Source of the DNA: Bacteroidales bacterium
GTDB taxonomy: Bacteria > Bacteroidota > Bacteroidia > Bacteroidales > Bacteroidaceae
Reading direction: 5' to 3'
NCBI GenBank assembly: GCA_004552195.1
Contig: SFPC01000047.1
Coordinates: 1 to 14,625, forward strand
DNA: 14,625 bases
In this document: positions 1-7,074 of the stretch, piece after piece
Numbering within the stretch: the stretch's first letter is position 1
How the letters are laid out: every line of letters begins with the position of its first letter
Notes under the pieces: generated by a model
What the model was told of the DNA's origin: nothing
Database searches by the model: none
What the model saw: the letters and a program-made list of their open reading frames with translations, nothing else
Program-made: the position numbers and the translations under genes

Positions 1-3
1 ATG

Positions 4-12
4 TATTTTTGC
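4..12 (+). promoter_or_regulatory. Bacteroidetes-type -7 promoter box
   Basis: TATTTTTGC matches the Bacteroidetes sigma-ABfr -7 consensus TAnnTTTGC exactly. It lies about 100 bases upstream of the ATG of the truncated dxs-like gene, in the right orientation. The -33 element would fall outside the window, so it cannot be checked. Confidence 0.5.
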
Positions 13-73
13 ACCGTCATCCCGCACGGCTCGCGGCGGACCGTCAGGAACGCGGCGGCGTGGGATGACGGTG
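12..73. repeat. 12-bp perfect inverted repeat in the leader of the dxs-like fragment
   Basis: CACCGTCATCCC at 12-23 is exactly complementary to GGGATGACGGTG at 62-73, with a GC-rich 38-base spacer. The left arm overlaps the end of the -7-like box. If transcription starts near base 17, only the inner 7 bp of the stem would be in the RNA. It could be a leader hairpin, an operator palindrome or a small repeat element, and the sequence does not decide between these. Confidence 0.6.
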
Positions 74-110
74 ATACGCCACTTGAGGAGAAACAACAAA
101 CCAAATAACT

Positions 111-305
111 ATGAAATTTATCCAGCAAATCCAGTCGCCGGACGACGTGAAACGCCTCAGTCTGGATGAAAAGAAAGAACTGGCCGTGGAAATCCGCACC
201 TTGCTCATCGAAAAACTGAGCCTGCACGGCGGCCACTGCGGCCCCAACCTGGGCATGGTCGAGGCCACCATCGCCCTGCACAGCGTGTTCCGCGTGGATG
301 ACAGC
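111..305 (+). pseudogene. 3'-truncated fragment of a DXS-like (1-deoxyxylulose-5-phosphate synthase) gene
   Basis: The first ~65 codons from the ATG at 111 read like the N-terminus of DXS or a DXS-like transketolase. They include the SPDDVKRLS opening, the [18 protein letters not shown] region that contains the conserved GGH of the thiamine-diphosphate fold, and an ALHSVF segment. Intact DXS has about 620-640 residues. After codon ~65, where the family would continue with an FDVSHQ-type stretch, the translation becomes unrelated, and I could not find the continuation in the other two forward frames. The frame then runs on to 461, overlapping the 3' end of hisIE on the other strand with shadow-like composition. 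I infer a deletion or partial duplication that left a promoter and 5' end behind. It is very unlikely to be an active enzyme. The exact breakpoint, near 300-305, is approximate. Confidence 0.7.
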
Positions 306-358
306 CGCTCGTGTACAAAGATTTTGCACGGCAGTTCGCTTCGTGGAGCCGAGGTTTG

Positions 359-958
359 TTATCGGTGTCGCCGGGCCAGTTCCTCCTCCAGGTCTTTCAG
401 CGAAACGCCCATCTGTTCGCAGAGAACGGTGAGGTGGTACAGCAGGTCGGCGGCTTCGTAAGTGAAGCGGCGGCGGTTGCCGTCGACGGCTTCCACCACG
501 CTCTCCACCGCCTCTTCGCCCACCTTCTGCGCAATCGCCTTTACGCCTTTGATGAACAGGCGGGTGGTGTAAGAGCCTTCGGGCATCTCGGTGTGGCGTT
601 GGCGCACGATGTCGAAGAGGCGGCGCACGAAGCCTTCCTCCTCGGGGGTGTCGAAACAGGCCGTTGTGCCCCGGTGGCACGTAGGGCCGTGCGGTATGAC
701 GCGGAGCAGCAGCGTGTCGGCATCGCAGTCAACGTGGCTGTCCACCACTTGCAGGTAATGGCCGGAGGTTTCACCCTTCGTCCACAGCTTTTGGCGGGTG
801 CGGCTGAAGAAGGTAACGCGGCCTTCGTTTTGCGTTTTGTTAAACGCTTCTTCGTTCATGTAGCCGAGCATGAGCACCTTCAGGGTGGTGGCATCTTGGA
901 TAACGACAGGCAGCAGGCCGTCGGCGCATTTGCTGAGATTGAAATCAGAAAAGAGCAT
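359..958 (-). CDS. hisIE: Bifunctional phosphoribosyl-AMP cyclohydrolase / phosphoribosyl-ATP pyrophosphatase HisIE
   Basis: This cytoplasmic enzyme removes pyrophosphate from PR-ATP (HisE part) and opens the purine ring of PR-AMP (HisI part), steps 2 and 3 of histidine synthesis. The chosen start gives 199 residues, normal for HisIE. HisI spans about 1-105, with the DCDAD metal motif at 77-81, and cysteines 78, 94 and 101 have the family spacing for zinc ligands. HisE spans about 108-199, with the KVGEEAVE motif at 145-152 and an AADLLYHL helix near 169-176. The frame is open further upstream to 1123, but that extension is a translation of the 72-bp repeats; the family-like protein begins at the ATG at 956-958. 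It is the last gene of the his operon and converges on the dxs fragment. Confidence 0.95.
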   Translation of the reverse strand: MLFSDFNLSKCADGLLPVVIQDATTLKVLMLGYMNEEAFNKTQNEGRVTFFSRTRQKLWTKGETSGHYLQVVDSHVDCDADTLLLRVIPHGPTCHRGTTACFDTPEEEGFVRRLFDIVRQRHTEMPEGSYTTRLFIKGVKAIAQKVGEEAVESVVEAVDGNRRRFTYEAADLLYHLTVLCEQMGVSLKDLEEELARRHR

Positions 959-1011
959 CTTCTGTATGGTTATATAGCTTTGGCCGCTTCGCTCCCGGAG
1001 GAGGAAATGCC

Positions 1012-1155
1012 TTCTTAAAAGTGCGATTTCTAGCCAAGCCAAAGCGAGCAAGCTCTCTTTGGTCTTTTGGCTTAACGAAATCGTTCTTAAAAGTGCGATT
1101 TCTAGCCAAGCCAAAGCGAGCAAGCTCTCTTTGGTCTTTTGGCTTAACGAAATCG
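1012..1155. repeat. Perfect tandem duplication of a 72-bp palindromic unit
   Basis: Bases 1012-1083 and 1084-1155 are identical over 72 bases. Each copy is a nested palindrome. In copy 1, CGATTTC (1024-1030) pairs with GAAATCG (1077-1083), AGCC (1032-1035) with GGCT (1069-1072), CCAAAG (1039-1044) with CTTTGG (1057-1062), and GAGC (1046-1049) with GCTC (1052-1055). The pair fills most of the hisF-hisIE gap inside the operon, so the transcript would carry two consecutive long hairpins just before hisIE. Because 72 is a multiple of three, the hisIE frame stays open through both copies. Functions such as mRNA stabilisation, attenuation or a mobile palindromic repeat are possible but not shown. 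Confidence 0.9.
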
Positions 1156-1197
1156 TTCGCGACTTTTTTTGTTTTTCGTTACTAACTTCTTCGCATT

Positions 1198-1956
1198 TTA
1201 CATTCTCACCGGCACGCCGTGTGCAGCGAGGGCTTCCTTCACTTCTCTGATAGACACTTCGCCGTAGTGGAAAATGCCGGCGGCCAAGGCTGCATCGGCG
1301 TGTCCTGCGGTGAGCACGTCGACGATGTGGTCCACTGAGCCCGCTCCGCCGCTGGCAATCACCGGGATGCGGAGGGAGGCCGTGAAGCGGGCGAAGAGAT
1401 CGAGCGGATAACCTTGGCGTGTGCCGTCGTGGTTCATGGAAGTGAGGAGGATTTCACCCGCTCCGCGCTCCTGCACCTCGTGCGCCCAACTGAAGAGTTC
1501 GATGCCCGTGGCGCGTGAGCCGCCGTGAGTCATGATGAGCCATTCCCCCTCCTCGTTCAGTCGTGCGTCAATGGCTACCACCACGAACTGGCTGCCGTAG
1601 CGGTTCGCTATTTCGCCTATGAGTTCGGGGCGTTGCACCGCCGCGCTGTTGATACTGATTTTGTCCGCTCCCGCATCCAGTAGCCGCGAAGCGTCGTCAA
1701 GGCTGCCGATGCCGCCGCCGACGGTGAAGGGAATGTGGATGCCATCGGCAATGCGTTCCACCAGACGGGTAAACGTGTTGCGTCCCTCTCGGCTCGCGCT
1801 GATGTCGAGGTAAACCAGTTCGTCCGCGCCGCACCGGGCATAGTGTTGTCCCAGTTCCACGGCATCGCCCACGTCGGCGAGTTGTTCAAACTGAATGCCT
1901 TTAACGGTGCGCCCGTCTTTTACATCCAAGCAGGGTATGATTCGTTTTGTCAGCAT
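1198..1956 (-). CDS. hisF: Imidazole glycerol phosphate synthase cyclase subunit HisF
   Basis: HisF is the (beta/alpha)8 barrel that uses ammonia from HisH to turn PRFAR into imidazole glycerol phosphate and AICAR. The 252-residue length is normal for the family. The N-terminus [15 protein letters not shown] places the catalytic aspartate at D11, and the second catalytic aspartate falls at D130 in VVVAID, matching the standard numbering. Phosphate-binding glycine segments are visible at TVGGGIGS (about 78-85) and ASGGAG near the C-terminal part of the barrel. It follows hisA after a 70-base gap and precedes the duplicated palindrome and hisIE. It acts as a heterodimer with the HisH encoded two genes upstream. 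Confidence 0.97.
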   Translation of the reverse strand: MLTKRIIPCLDVKDGRTVKGIQFEQLADVGDAVELGQHYARCGADELVYLDISASREGRNTFTRLVERIADGIHIPFTVGGGIGSLDDASRLLDAGADKISINSAAVQRPELIGEIANRYGSQFVVVAIDARLNEEGEWLIMTHGGSRATGIELFSWAHEVQERGAGEILLTSMNHDGTRQGYPLDLFARFTASLRIPVIASGGAGSVDHIVDVLTAGHADAALAAGIFHYGEVSIREVKEALAAHGVPVRM

Positions 1957-2026
1957 GGGATAAGCATATTTCCGGGTATTCTTTTCTTCCTATATCTCTG
2001 TTTAGTCACAGAAATATCTGTTCAAT

Positions 2027-2749
2027 TCAATCACAGAAAGCGGCCATTTCTTCCAACTTCACGCGTCCCTCGTAGAGTGCCTTGCCAACGATGACGCGCG
2101 GCAGCCCCAGTGCGTGGAGCTGCTCGATGTCAGCTATGGAAGCGATGCCTCCCGACACGCAGAACGTCACTTGGGGAAACGCCTTTTGCAGCCGCGTGTA
2201 GAGTTCGGTGGACGGTCCTTGCAGCATGCCGTCGCGTGAGATGTCCGTGCAGATGGCCTGTTGCAGTCCGGCGGGCAGGAGTTGCGAAACCAAGTCGTCG
2301 ATGGTCAGTTCCGTATCCTCCAACCATCCCCCGACCGACACTTTCCCCTCGCGCACGTCAGCCCCCAGCACCATGCGCTCCGGGCCATAGCGCAGCAGCC
2401 ATTCGGCAAACACCTCCGGTTTACGGGCCGCCAGACTGCCCACCACGGCATACGAAGCACCCGCGTTGAAAGCATCGCGCAGCGCGGTGTCCGTCTTCAG
2501 ACCGCCGCCCCATTCCAGTTCCGCCCCATCCACCACGGCCATCTTTTCCAGTGTGCGCAGGTTGCAGGGTGCCGAAGCCTTGGCACCGTCCAGGTCCACC
2601 ACATGCACGCGCCGCAGCCCGTGGTCCACGAAGCGGCGCACCATGTCTGCGGGGTCGGTATCGTAAACGGTGGAGCGGGCATAGTCGCCCTGCGAAAGCC
2701 GCACGCAGCGTCCTTCTATCAGGTCAACGGCGGGAATAATCTGTATCAT
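2027..2749 (-). CDS. hisA: ProFAR isomerase HisA
   Basis: HisA is the TIM-barrel isomerase that converts ProFAR to PRFAR, the Amadori rearrangement of the pathway. The 240-residue length is typical. The general-base aspartate is D9 in the MIQIIPAVDL opening, and a conserved CTDISRDG motif places the second key aspartate at D169. Phosphate-binding glycine loops occur at EWGGGLK (79-85) and near VSGGIAS. It lies 42 bases downstream of hisH and 70 bases upstream of its paralogue hisF. The gap to hisF contains a small inverted repeat (CAGAAATATCTG near 2009-2020) of no evident function. Confidence 0.97.
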   Translation of the reverse strand: MIQIIPAVDLIEGRCVRLSQGDYARSTVYDTDPADMVRRFVDHGLRRVHVVDLDGAKASAPCNLRTLEKMAVVDGAELEWGGGLKTDTALRDAFNAGASYAVVGSLAARKPEVFAEWLLRYGPERMVLGADVREGKVSVGGWLEDTELTIDDLVSQLLPAGLQQAICTDISRDGMLQGPSTELYTRLQKAFPQVTFCVSGGIASIADIEQLHALGLPRVIVGKALYEGRVKLEEMAAFCD

Positions 2750-2791
2750 GTCTTTTGTTTTCTTAATGGAGATTAGAAACCCTTGTGCCTC

Positions 2792-3379
2792 TTAGAGGCG
2801 GAGAAAGTTTTGCAAGATAAGTTCGCCCACGTCGCCGCTCTTTTCGGGGTGGAACTGTGTGGCATAGAAATTCTCATATTTCAGTGCCGCGCTGAACAGG
2901 CAGTCGCCGTGGCGCGTGGTGGCGATGGTGTCCTGGCAGAGGGCAGGGTAGAAGGAATGCACATAGTACACGTGGCTGCCTCCCGCGATGCCGTTGAACA
3001 GTTTGCCGTCAAAGTTGCCGATACTGTTCCATCCCATGTGCGGTACCTTCGCTTCCGGCGTTTCGGCGAAGCGGCGGACAAACGTGTCGAACACACCCAG
3101 ACAGCCGCAGTCGCCCTCCTCCGAGTGGCGGCACAACACTTGCAGACCCACGCAGATGCCCAGCACCGGGCGGCGCAAGTTCGGGATGATGCCCGTCAGT
3201 CCCTCACGTTGGAGCCGTGCCATGGCTTCGCCCGCATGGCCCACGCCGGGCAGCAACACGCGGTCAGCCTGTTGCAGGCGGCGAGGGTCGGCAGTCAGTT
3301 CAAATTCCGCGCCCAACCGGCGCAGGGCATTCTCCACCGAGCGGAGATTGCCCATGCCATAGTCAATGATAGCTATCAT
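2792..3379 (-). CDS. hisH: Imidazole glycerol phosphate synthase glutaminase subunit HisH
   Basis: HisH is the class I glutamine amidotransferase that hydrolyses glutamine and feeds ammonia to HisF. At 195 residues it has the usual size. The nucleophile elbow GICVGLQ gives C76, and the His-Glu pair of the triad is H177 and E179 in QFHPEKSG. The oxyanion-strand region PGVGHAG is at 44-50. The ATG overlaps the TGA of the upstream hisDCNB frame as ATGA (3376-3379), which suggests translational coupling. There is valine instead of the more common leucine after the nucleophile cysteine, a conservative change. Confidence 0.97.
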   Translation of the reverse strand: MIAIIDYGMGNLRSVENALRRLGAEFELTADPRRLQQADRVLLPGVGHAGEAMARLQREGLTGIIPNLRRPVLGICVGLQVLCRHSEEGDCGCLGVFDTFVRRFAETPEAKVPHMGWNSIGNFDGKLFNGIAGGSHVYYVHSFYPALCQDTIATTRHGDCLFSAALKYENFYATQFHPEKSGDVGELILQNFLRL

Positions 3380-6300
3380 AAAGCACCTTTGCTTGAGGGA
3401 AGTTCATACTTAAAAACATTACGGTTCACGGCCTGGCGCAGGGCGCGGGCAAACGCCTTGAATACCCCTTCAATCAGGTGGTGGTTGTTCTCGCCCCGAG
3501 CTTCGATTTGCAGGTTGCATTGCATCGCCGTGCTGAGCGATTGGAAAAAGTGGCGGTACATCTCCGTCGGCGTGTCGCCCACCCGGTCGCGGGTGAAGGG
3601 CACGTCCCAGCTGAAGTCTGCCCGTCCGCCCAGGTCCAGCAACACCATGGCGCGTGCATCGTCCATGGGCAGTACAAATCCGTAGCGTTCAATGCCCAGC
3701 TTGCGGCCCAATGCCCGGCGCAAGGCTTCGCCCAATGCCAGTGCCACGTCCTCCATCGTGTGGTGTTCGTCCACCTCCAAGTCGCCGGCGCAGTGCAGCT
3801 GCAGGCCGATGCCTGCGTGGTGAGGCAGCTGTGTCAGCATGTGGTCGAAGAAATGCAGCCCTGTTTCGATGCGGCTGTCCACGCCACCGTCCAAGTCCAC
3901 CAGCACCCGGATGTTCGTTTCCGCCGTGCGCCGTACCACCTCCGCACGTCGCAGCGTGCGCCGCAGGAACTCCGCAATGTCAGACCAGCGGGGCGTGGCC
4001 AATGCCAAGTGGCGGCAGAGTGGGGCGGGCAGTTCCGCTGTTCCCCCATCGTGCAGCCAGATGGCTTTCGCCCCCAGGTTGGCCGCCAACTGCACATCCG
4101 TCAGCCGGTCGCCGATGACGTAGCTTTCGGCCAAATCATAGGAGCCGTCCATATACGCCTGCAACATTCCCGTGCCCGGTTTGCGCGTGGGAGCGTTGTC
4201 TTCAGGGAAAGTGCGGTCAATGTGTTCGGCGGTAAAAGTGACCCCCTCGCCGGCGAGCGTTGACAGCATCTTGTCGTGTGCCGGGTGGAAAGTCCCTTCG
4301 GGGAAAGCCGCCGTGCCCAACCCGTCCTGGTTGCTCACAAGCACCAGTTCGTAGTCCAGCTGGGCGATGGAGCGGAGGGCGGAGATGGCACCCGGCACAT
4401 AATCCAATTTTTCCAGACTGTCCACCTGTTCGTCCGCCGGTTCTTGGATGATAGTGCCGTCGCGGTCAATGAAGATCACCTTTTTCTTTTGGAGAAACTC
4501 CTCCGTCATCCTCACCGGGGCATTATTCTGTCCGCTGTAAGCCCGCAGCAGAGACAGCAGGCGGCGGTTCTCTTCGGGCGTGCCGATGGTGATGCGCAGA
4601 CAGCCCTCACAACCCTTCACGCGGCTACGGTTGCGCACCATGACACCGTTGGCGGTCAAGTAGTTGTAGAGATCGTCGGGACGGTCCACTTGGATGAGGA
4701 AGAAATTCGCATCTGTGGGGAACACCTTCTTCACGCAGGCCAAGCGCGGCAGTTCCTCCGCCAGCCGGTCGCGCTCGGCGCAGATTTCTTCCACCTGTCC
4801 CAGCAAGCCCTGGCCGATGCGGTGCGCCACCGTTTGCTGTGTGGGGCTGTTCACGTTGTAGGGATATTTCACCTTGGCGTAGAGCGCGGCCACTTCGGGC
4901 GAGGCGAACGCCATGCCCAAGCGCAGGCCAGCCATGCCCCAGGCTTTGGAGAAAGTTTGCAGCACAATCAGGTTTGGATGGCGGTCCAGCGTGGCGAGCA
5001 TGGAACCTTTCGGCGAGAAGTCCGCATAGGCTTCGTCCACCACCACCATGCCCGGGAAACGGGCGGCCACCTCTTCCAGCTGTTCCGTGGGGAAAGCATT
5101 GCCCGTGGGGTTGTTGGGCGAGCAAATCCAGAGCAGTTTCGTCCGGCTGTCCGCTGCGCGCAGCAAGTCCTCCACCGGCAGGTCGAAATCCGCCGTCAAC
5201 TGCACCTTGCGCAGGGCCACGTTGTTCGTGTCCGCCGCCACCTGATACACCCCATAGCTCGGCGCGATGGCCACCGCGTTGTCCAGTCCCGGTTCGCAGA
5301 AGATGCGGAACGTCAGGTCGATGGCCTCGTCACTGCCCGCGCCTCCCACGAAAATCTGTTGCGGTTGCACCCCCTTGAGCCGGGCGATGGCCTGCTTCAA
5401 TGCTTTCTGGTGCGGGTCGGGGTAGCGGTTCACACCATTATTATAAGGACTCTCGTTCGCATCGAGCCACGTGTCGATGCTGCCGCCCTTACATTCGTCG
5501 CGGGCGGTGGAATAAGGTTCCAGTGCCAGAATGTTGGGACGCACCAGCCGCATGATGTCGCGAGTGGGCACCGCAGTGCCCGACCCCTCGGCCACCGTCG
5601 TGCTGTCAGTCGCTGCCAAACGCACGTCCACTGCTGCGGCGTGTGCATCCAACCCTTCGGCCAATGCCATGGCCTCAATGGTGGGAGCCAGCGCGGCCAG
5701 CCCGGCGGGCGACAGTTCCTGCCACGTGATTTTCCGTTGGTAGCTGTCGAGGTTCACGCCGCTGTAACTCTTCGCCCAACCGCCCGTGGGCAACGTGTGG
5801 TTCGTGCCCGAGGCATAGTCGCCGGCACTTTCGGGTGAGTAGTTTCCTAAGAAAATGCTGCCGGCCGCCGTGATGCGTGCGGCGATGTCACGAGGCCGTG
5901 CAGTAGATATAATCAGGTGTTCTGCGGCATAGTCATTGGCAAAAGCAATGCGTTCATCCTCTTGGGCCAGCACCACGATGCGGCTGTGGCTGAGCGAAGC
6001 TTTCACCGAGTCGGCACGGCTCAGCAGTGCGGCCTGCCGCTCCACCTCGCGCTTCACCTGCTGTGCAAATGCTTCCGAGTGGCACACAAGCAGGGCCTGG
6101 CTGTCCGGGCCGTGTTCCGCCTGCGACAGCATATCCGCCGCCACGAAGCTGGGCCTTGCCGTTTCGTCCGCCATCACCAGCACCTCGCTCGGGCCGGCCG
6201 GCATATCGATGGCCACCGTTTTCTGCACCAACTGTTTCGCCTTGGTCACGTAGCGGTTGCCCGGACCGAAGATTTTGTCCACGCGCGGTATGCTTTCCGT

Positions 6301-6882
6301 GCCGTAGGCCATGGCCGCCACCGCCTGCGCCCCACCTATGCGGAACACGCCGTCGATGCCGCACAGCCGGGCGGCGCAGAGAATTTCCGGGGCGATTTGT
6401 CCGCCCCGTCCCTGCGGCGTGCAGAGAATGACTTCGGGGCATCCCGCAATCTTGGCCGGCAGGGCCAGCATGAGCACGGTGGAAAAGAGCGGTGCCCTGC
6501 CGCCCGGGATGTAGAGCCCCACACGTTGCAGCGGCACGGGGTGCTGCTCGCACACCACGCCCGGCTGTGTTTCCACACGTACCGGCTGCGGCTGCTGTGC
6601 GGCATGGAAGGCGCGGATGTTGTGCGCCGCCTGCTGCATGGCCCGCTTCACTTCCGGCTTCACGGCCAGTTCCGCCGCAGCCAGCTCTTCGGGTGTCACT
6701 TCCAGCCGGTCGAGTTGTGCCCCGTCGAATTGCAGGGCATATTGATATAAGGCGTTGTCGCCTTCGCGTCGTACCGTTTCCACAATCTGCCGCACGCTTT
6801 GCGCAATGTGCTCGTCGTCGGGTATGTTGCGCTCCGCCAGTGCCGGCCATTCCGTGGGGGAGGGATTGATGATGATGTCCAT
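3376..6882 (-). CDS. hisDCB: Fused histidinol dehydrogenase - histidinol-phosphate aminotransferase - HisNB
   Basis: One uninterrupted 1168-codon frame encodes four enzymatic activities covering the last steps of histidine synthesis. Residues 1-424 are HisD (NAD-dependent histidinol dehydrogenase), with GPSEVLVMAD at 230-239, AEHGPDS at 255-261 and the catalytic pair E321-H322. Residues 425-443 are a Ser/Thr/Gly-rich linker. Residues ~444-785 are HisC (PLP aminotransferase), with the substrate-binding region LDANESPYN at 473-481, SPNNPTG at 588-594 and the PLP lysine K646 in TFSKAWG. Residues ~792-975 are the HAD phosphatase HisN, with FIDRDGT (D806, D808). Residues ~985-1168 are the HisB dehydratase, with FFDHML at 1011-1016, DEHHTMED at 1038-1045 and the PSSKG tail. 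HisNB is a known fusion; joining HisD and HisC to it in one chain is not something I recognise. Internal ATGs at HisC (5551-5553) and HisN (4507-4509) lie where separate genes would start, but no stop codon intervenes. The classical Cys-rich zinc loop of HisN is absent. Confidence 0.96.
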   Translation of the reverse strand: MDIIINPSPTEWPALAERNIPDDEHIAQSVRQIVETVRREGDNALYQYALQFDGAQLDRLEVTPEELAAAELAVKPEVKRAMQQAAHNIRAFHAAQQPQPVRVETQPGVVCEQHPVPLQRVGLYIPGGRAPLFSTVLMLALPAKIAGCPEVILCTPQGRGGQIAPEILCAARLCGIDGVFRIGGAQAVAAMAYGTESIPRVDKIFGPGNRYVTKAKQLVQKTVAIDMPAGPSEVLVMADETARPSFVAADMLSQAEHGPDSQALLVCHSEAFAQQVKREVERQAALLSRADSVKASLSHSRIVVLAQEDERIAFANDYAAEHLIISTARPRDIAARITAAGSIFLGNYSPESAGDYASGTNHTLPTGGWAKSYSGVNLDSYQRKITWQELSPAGLAALAPTIEAMALAEGLDAHAAAVDVRLAATDSTTVAEGSGTAVPTRDIMRLVRPNILALEPYSTARDECKGGSIDTWLDANESPYNNGVNRYPDPHQKALKQAIARLKGVQPQQIFVGGAGSDEAIDLTFRIFCEPGLDNAVAIAPSYGVYQVAADTNNVALRKVQLTADFDLPVEDLLRAADSRTKLLWICSPNNPTGNAFPTEQLEEVAARFPGMVVVDEAYADFSPKGSMLATLDRHPNLIVLQTFSKAWGMAGLRLGMAFASPEVAALYAKVKYPYNVNSPTQQTVAHRIGQGLLGQVEEICAERDRLAEELPRLACVKKVFPTDANFFLIQVDRPDDLYNYLTANGVMVRNRSRVKGCEGCLRITIGTPEENRRLLSLLRAYSGQNNAPVRMTEEFLQKKKVIFIDRDGTIIQEPADEQVDSLEKLDYVPGAISALRSIAQLDYELVLVSNQDGLGTAAFPEGTFHPAHDKMLSTLAGEGVTFTAEHIDRTFPEDNAPTRKPGTGMLQAYMDGSYDLAESYVIGDRLTDVQLAANLGAKAIWLHDGGTAELPAPLCRHLALATPRWSDIAEFLRRTLRRAEVVRRTAETNIRVLVDLDGGVDSRIETGLHFFDHMLTQLPHHAGIGLQLHCAGDLEVDEHHTMEDVALALGEALRRALGRKLGIERYGFVLPMDDARAMVLLDLGGRADFSWDVPFTRDRVGDTPTEMYRHFFQSLSTAMQCNLQIEARGENNHHLIEGVFKAFARALRQAVNRNVFKYELPSSKGAL

Positions 6883-6900
6883 TGGGTTGTTTTTTAAAGA

Positions 6901-6985
6901 TTAGAGTCGTAGCATTTAGAGTTTTGAGCCATCCTGTCGAAGCGGCTTGCCCGACCATCTGATTAAACTCAAAACAATAAACTCT
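6901..6985. repeat. Palindromic intergenic element, copy 1 (hisG-hisD gap)
   Basis: The arms include GTTTTGAG (6921-6928), exactly complementary to CTCAAAAC (6968-6975), plus weaker AT-rich flanks. The core carries TGTCGAAGCGGCTTGC at 6935-6950. The same 16 bases recur in the same strand orientation at 12375-12390 within a similarly organised element. It occupies much of the 192-base gap between hisG and hisD. Confidence 0.7.
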
Positions 6986-7025
6986 TCTTCTCTACCATGT
7001 GTTGCTGCTTGGAGCAGGAGATTGT

Positions 7026-7047
7026 CCGATGGTACTAAACCATCCGG
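7026..7047 (-). repeat. Small hairpin downstream of hisG
   Basis: GATGGT (7028-7033) pairs with ACCATC (7039-7044) around a 5-base loop, with a CC/GG extension across one bulged base. It lies about 30 bases past the hisG stop in the transcript. No U-tract follows, so it is not a convincing intrinsic terminator; an RNA-processing or attenuating role is possible. Confidence 0.4.
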
Positions 7048-7074
7048 CCTTGGTGTGTTCCGGGTGCGAAGTCC

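Noticed and set aside
311..1018. A 235-codon + strand frame opposite hisIE
   Set aside because: It lies entirely antisense to a well-supported HisIE and has no family features.
1012..1155. The duplicated palindromes as a simple intrinsic terminator for hisF
   Set aside because: The stems are not followed by a clean U-tract at the stem base in the transcript direction, and an essential pathway gene, hisIE, lies downstream in the same operon.
4276..5838. A 520-codon + strand frame opposite hisC/hisD
   Set aside because: It is a shadow of the hisDCNB frame in GC-rich DNA. It has a His/Arg/Gln-rich composition and no recognisable domain.
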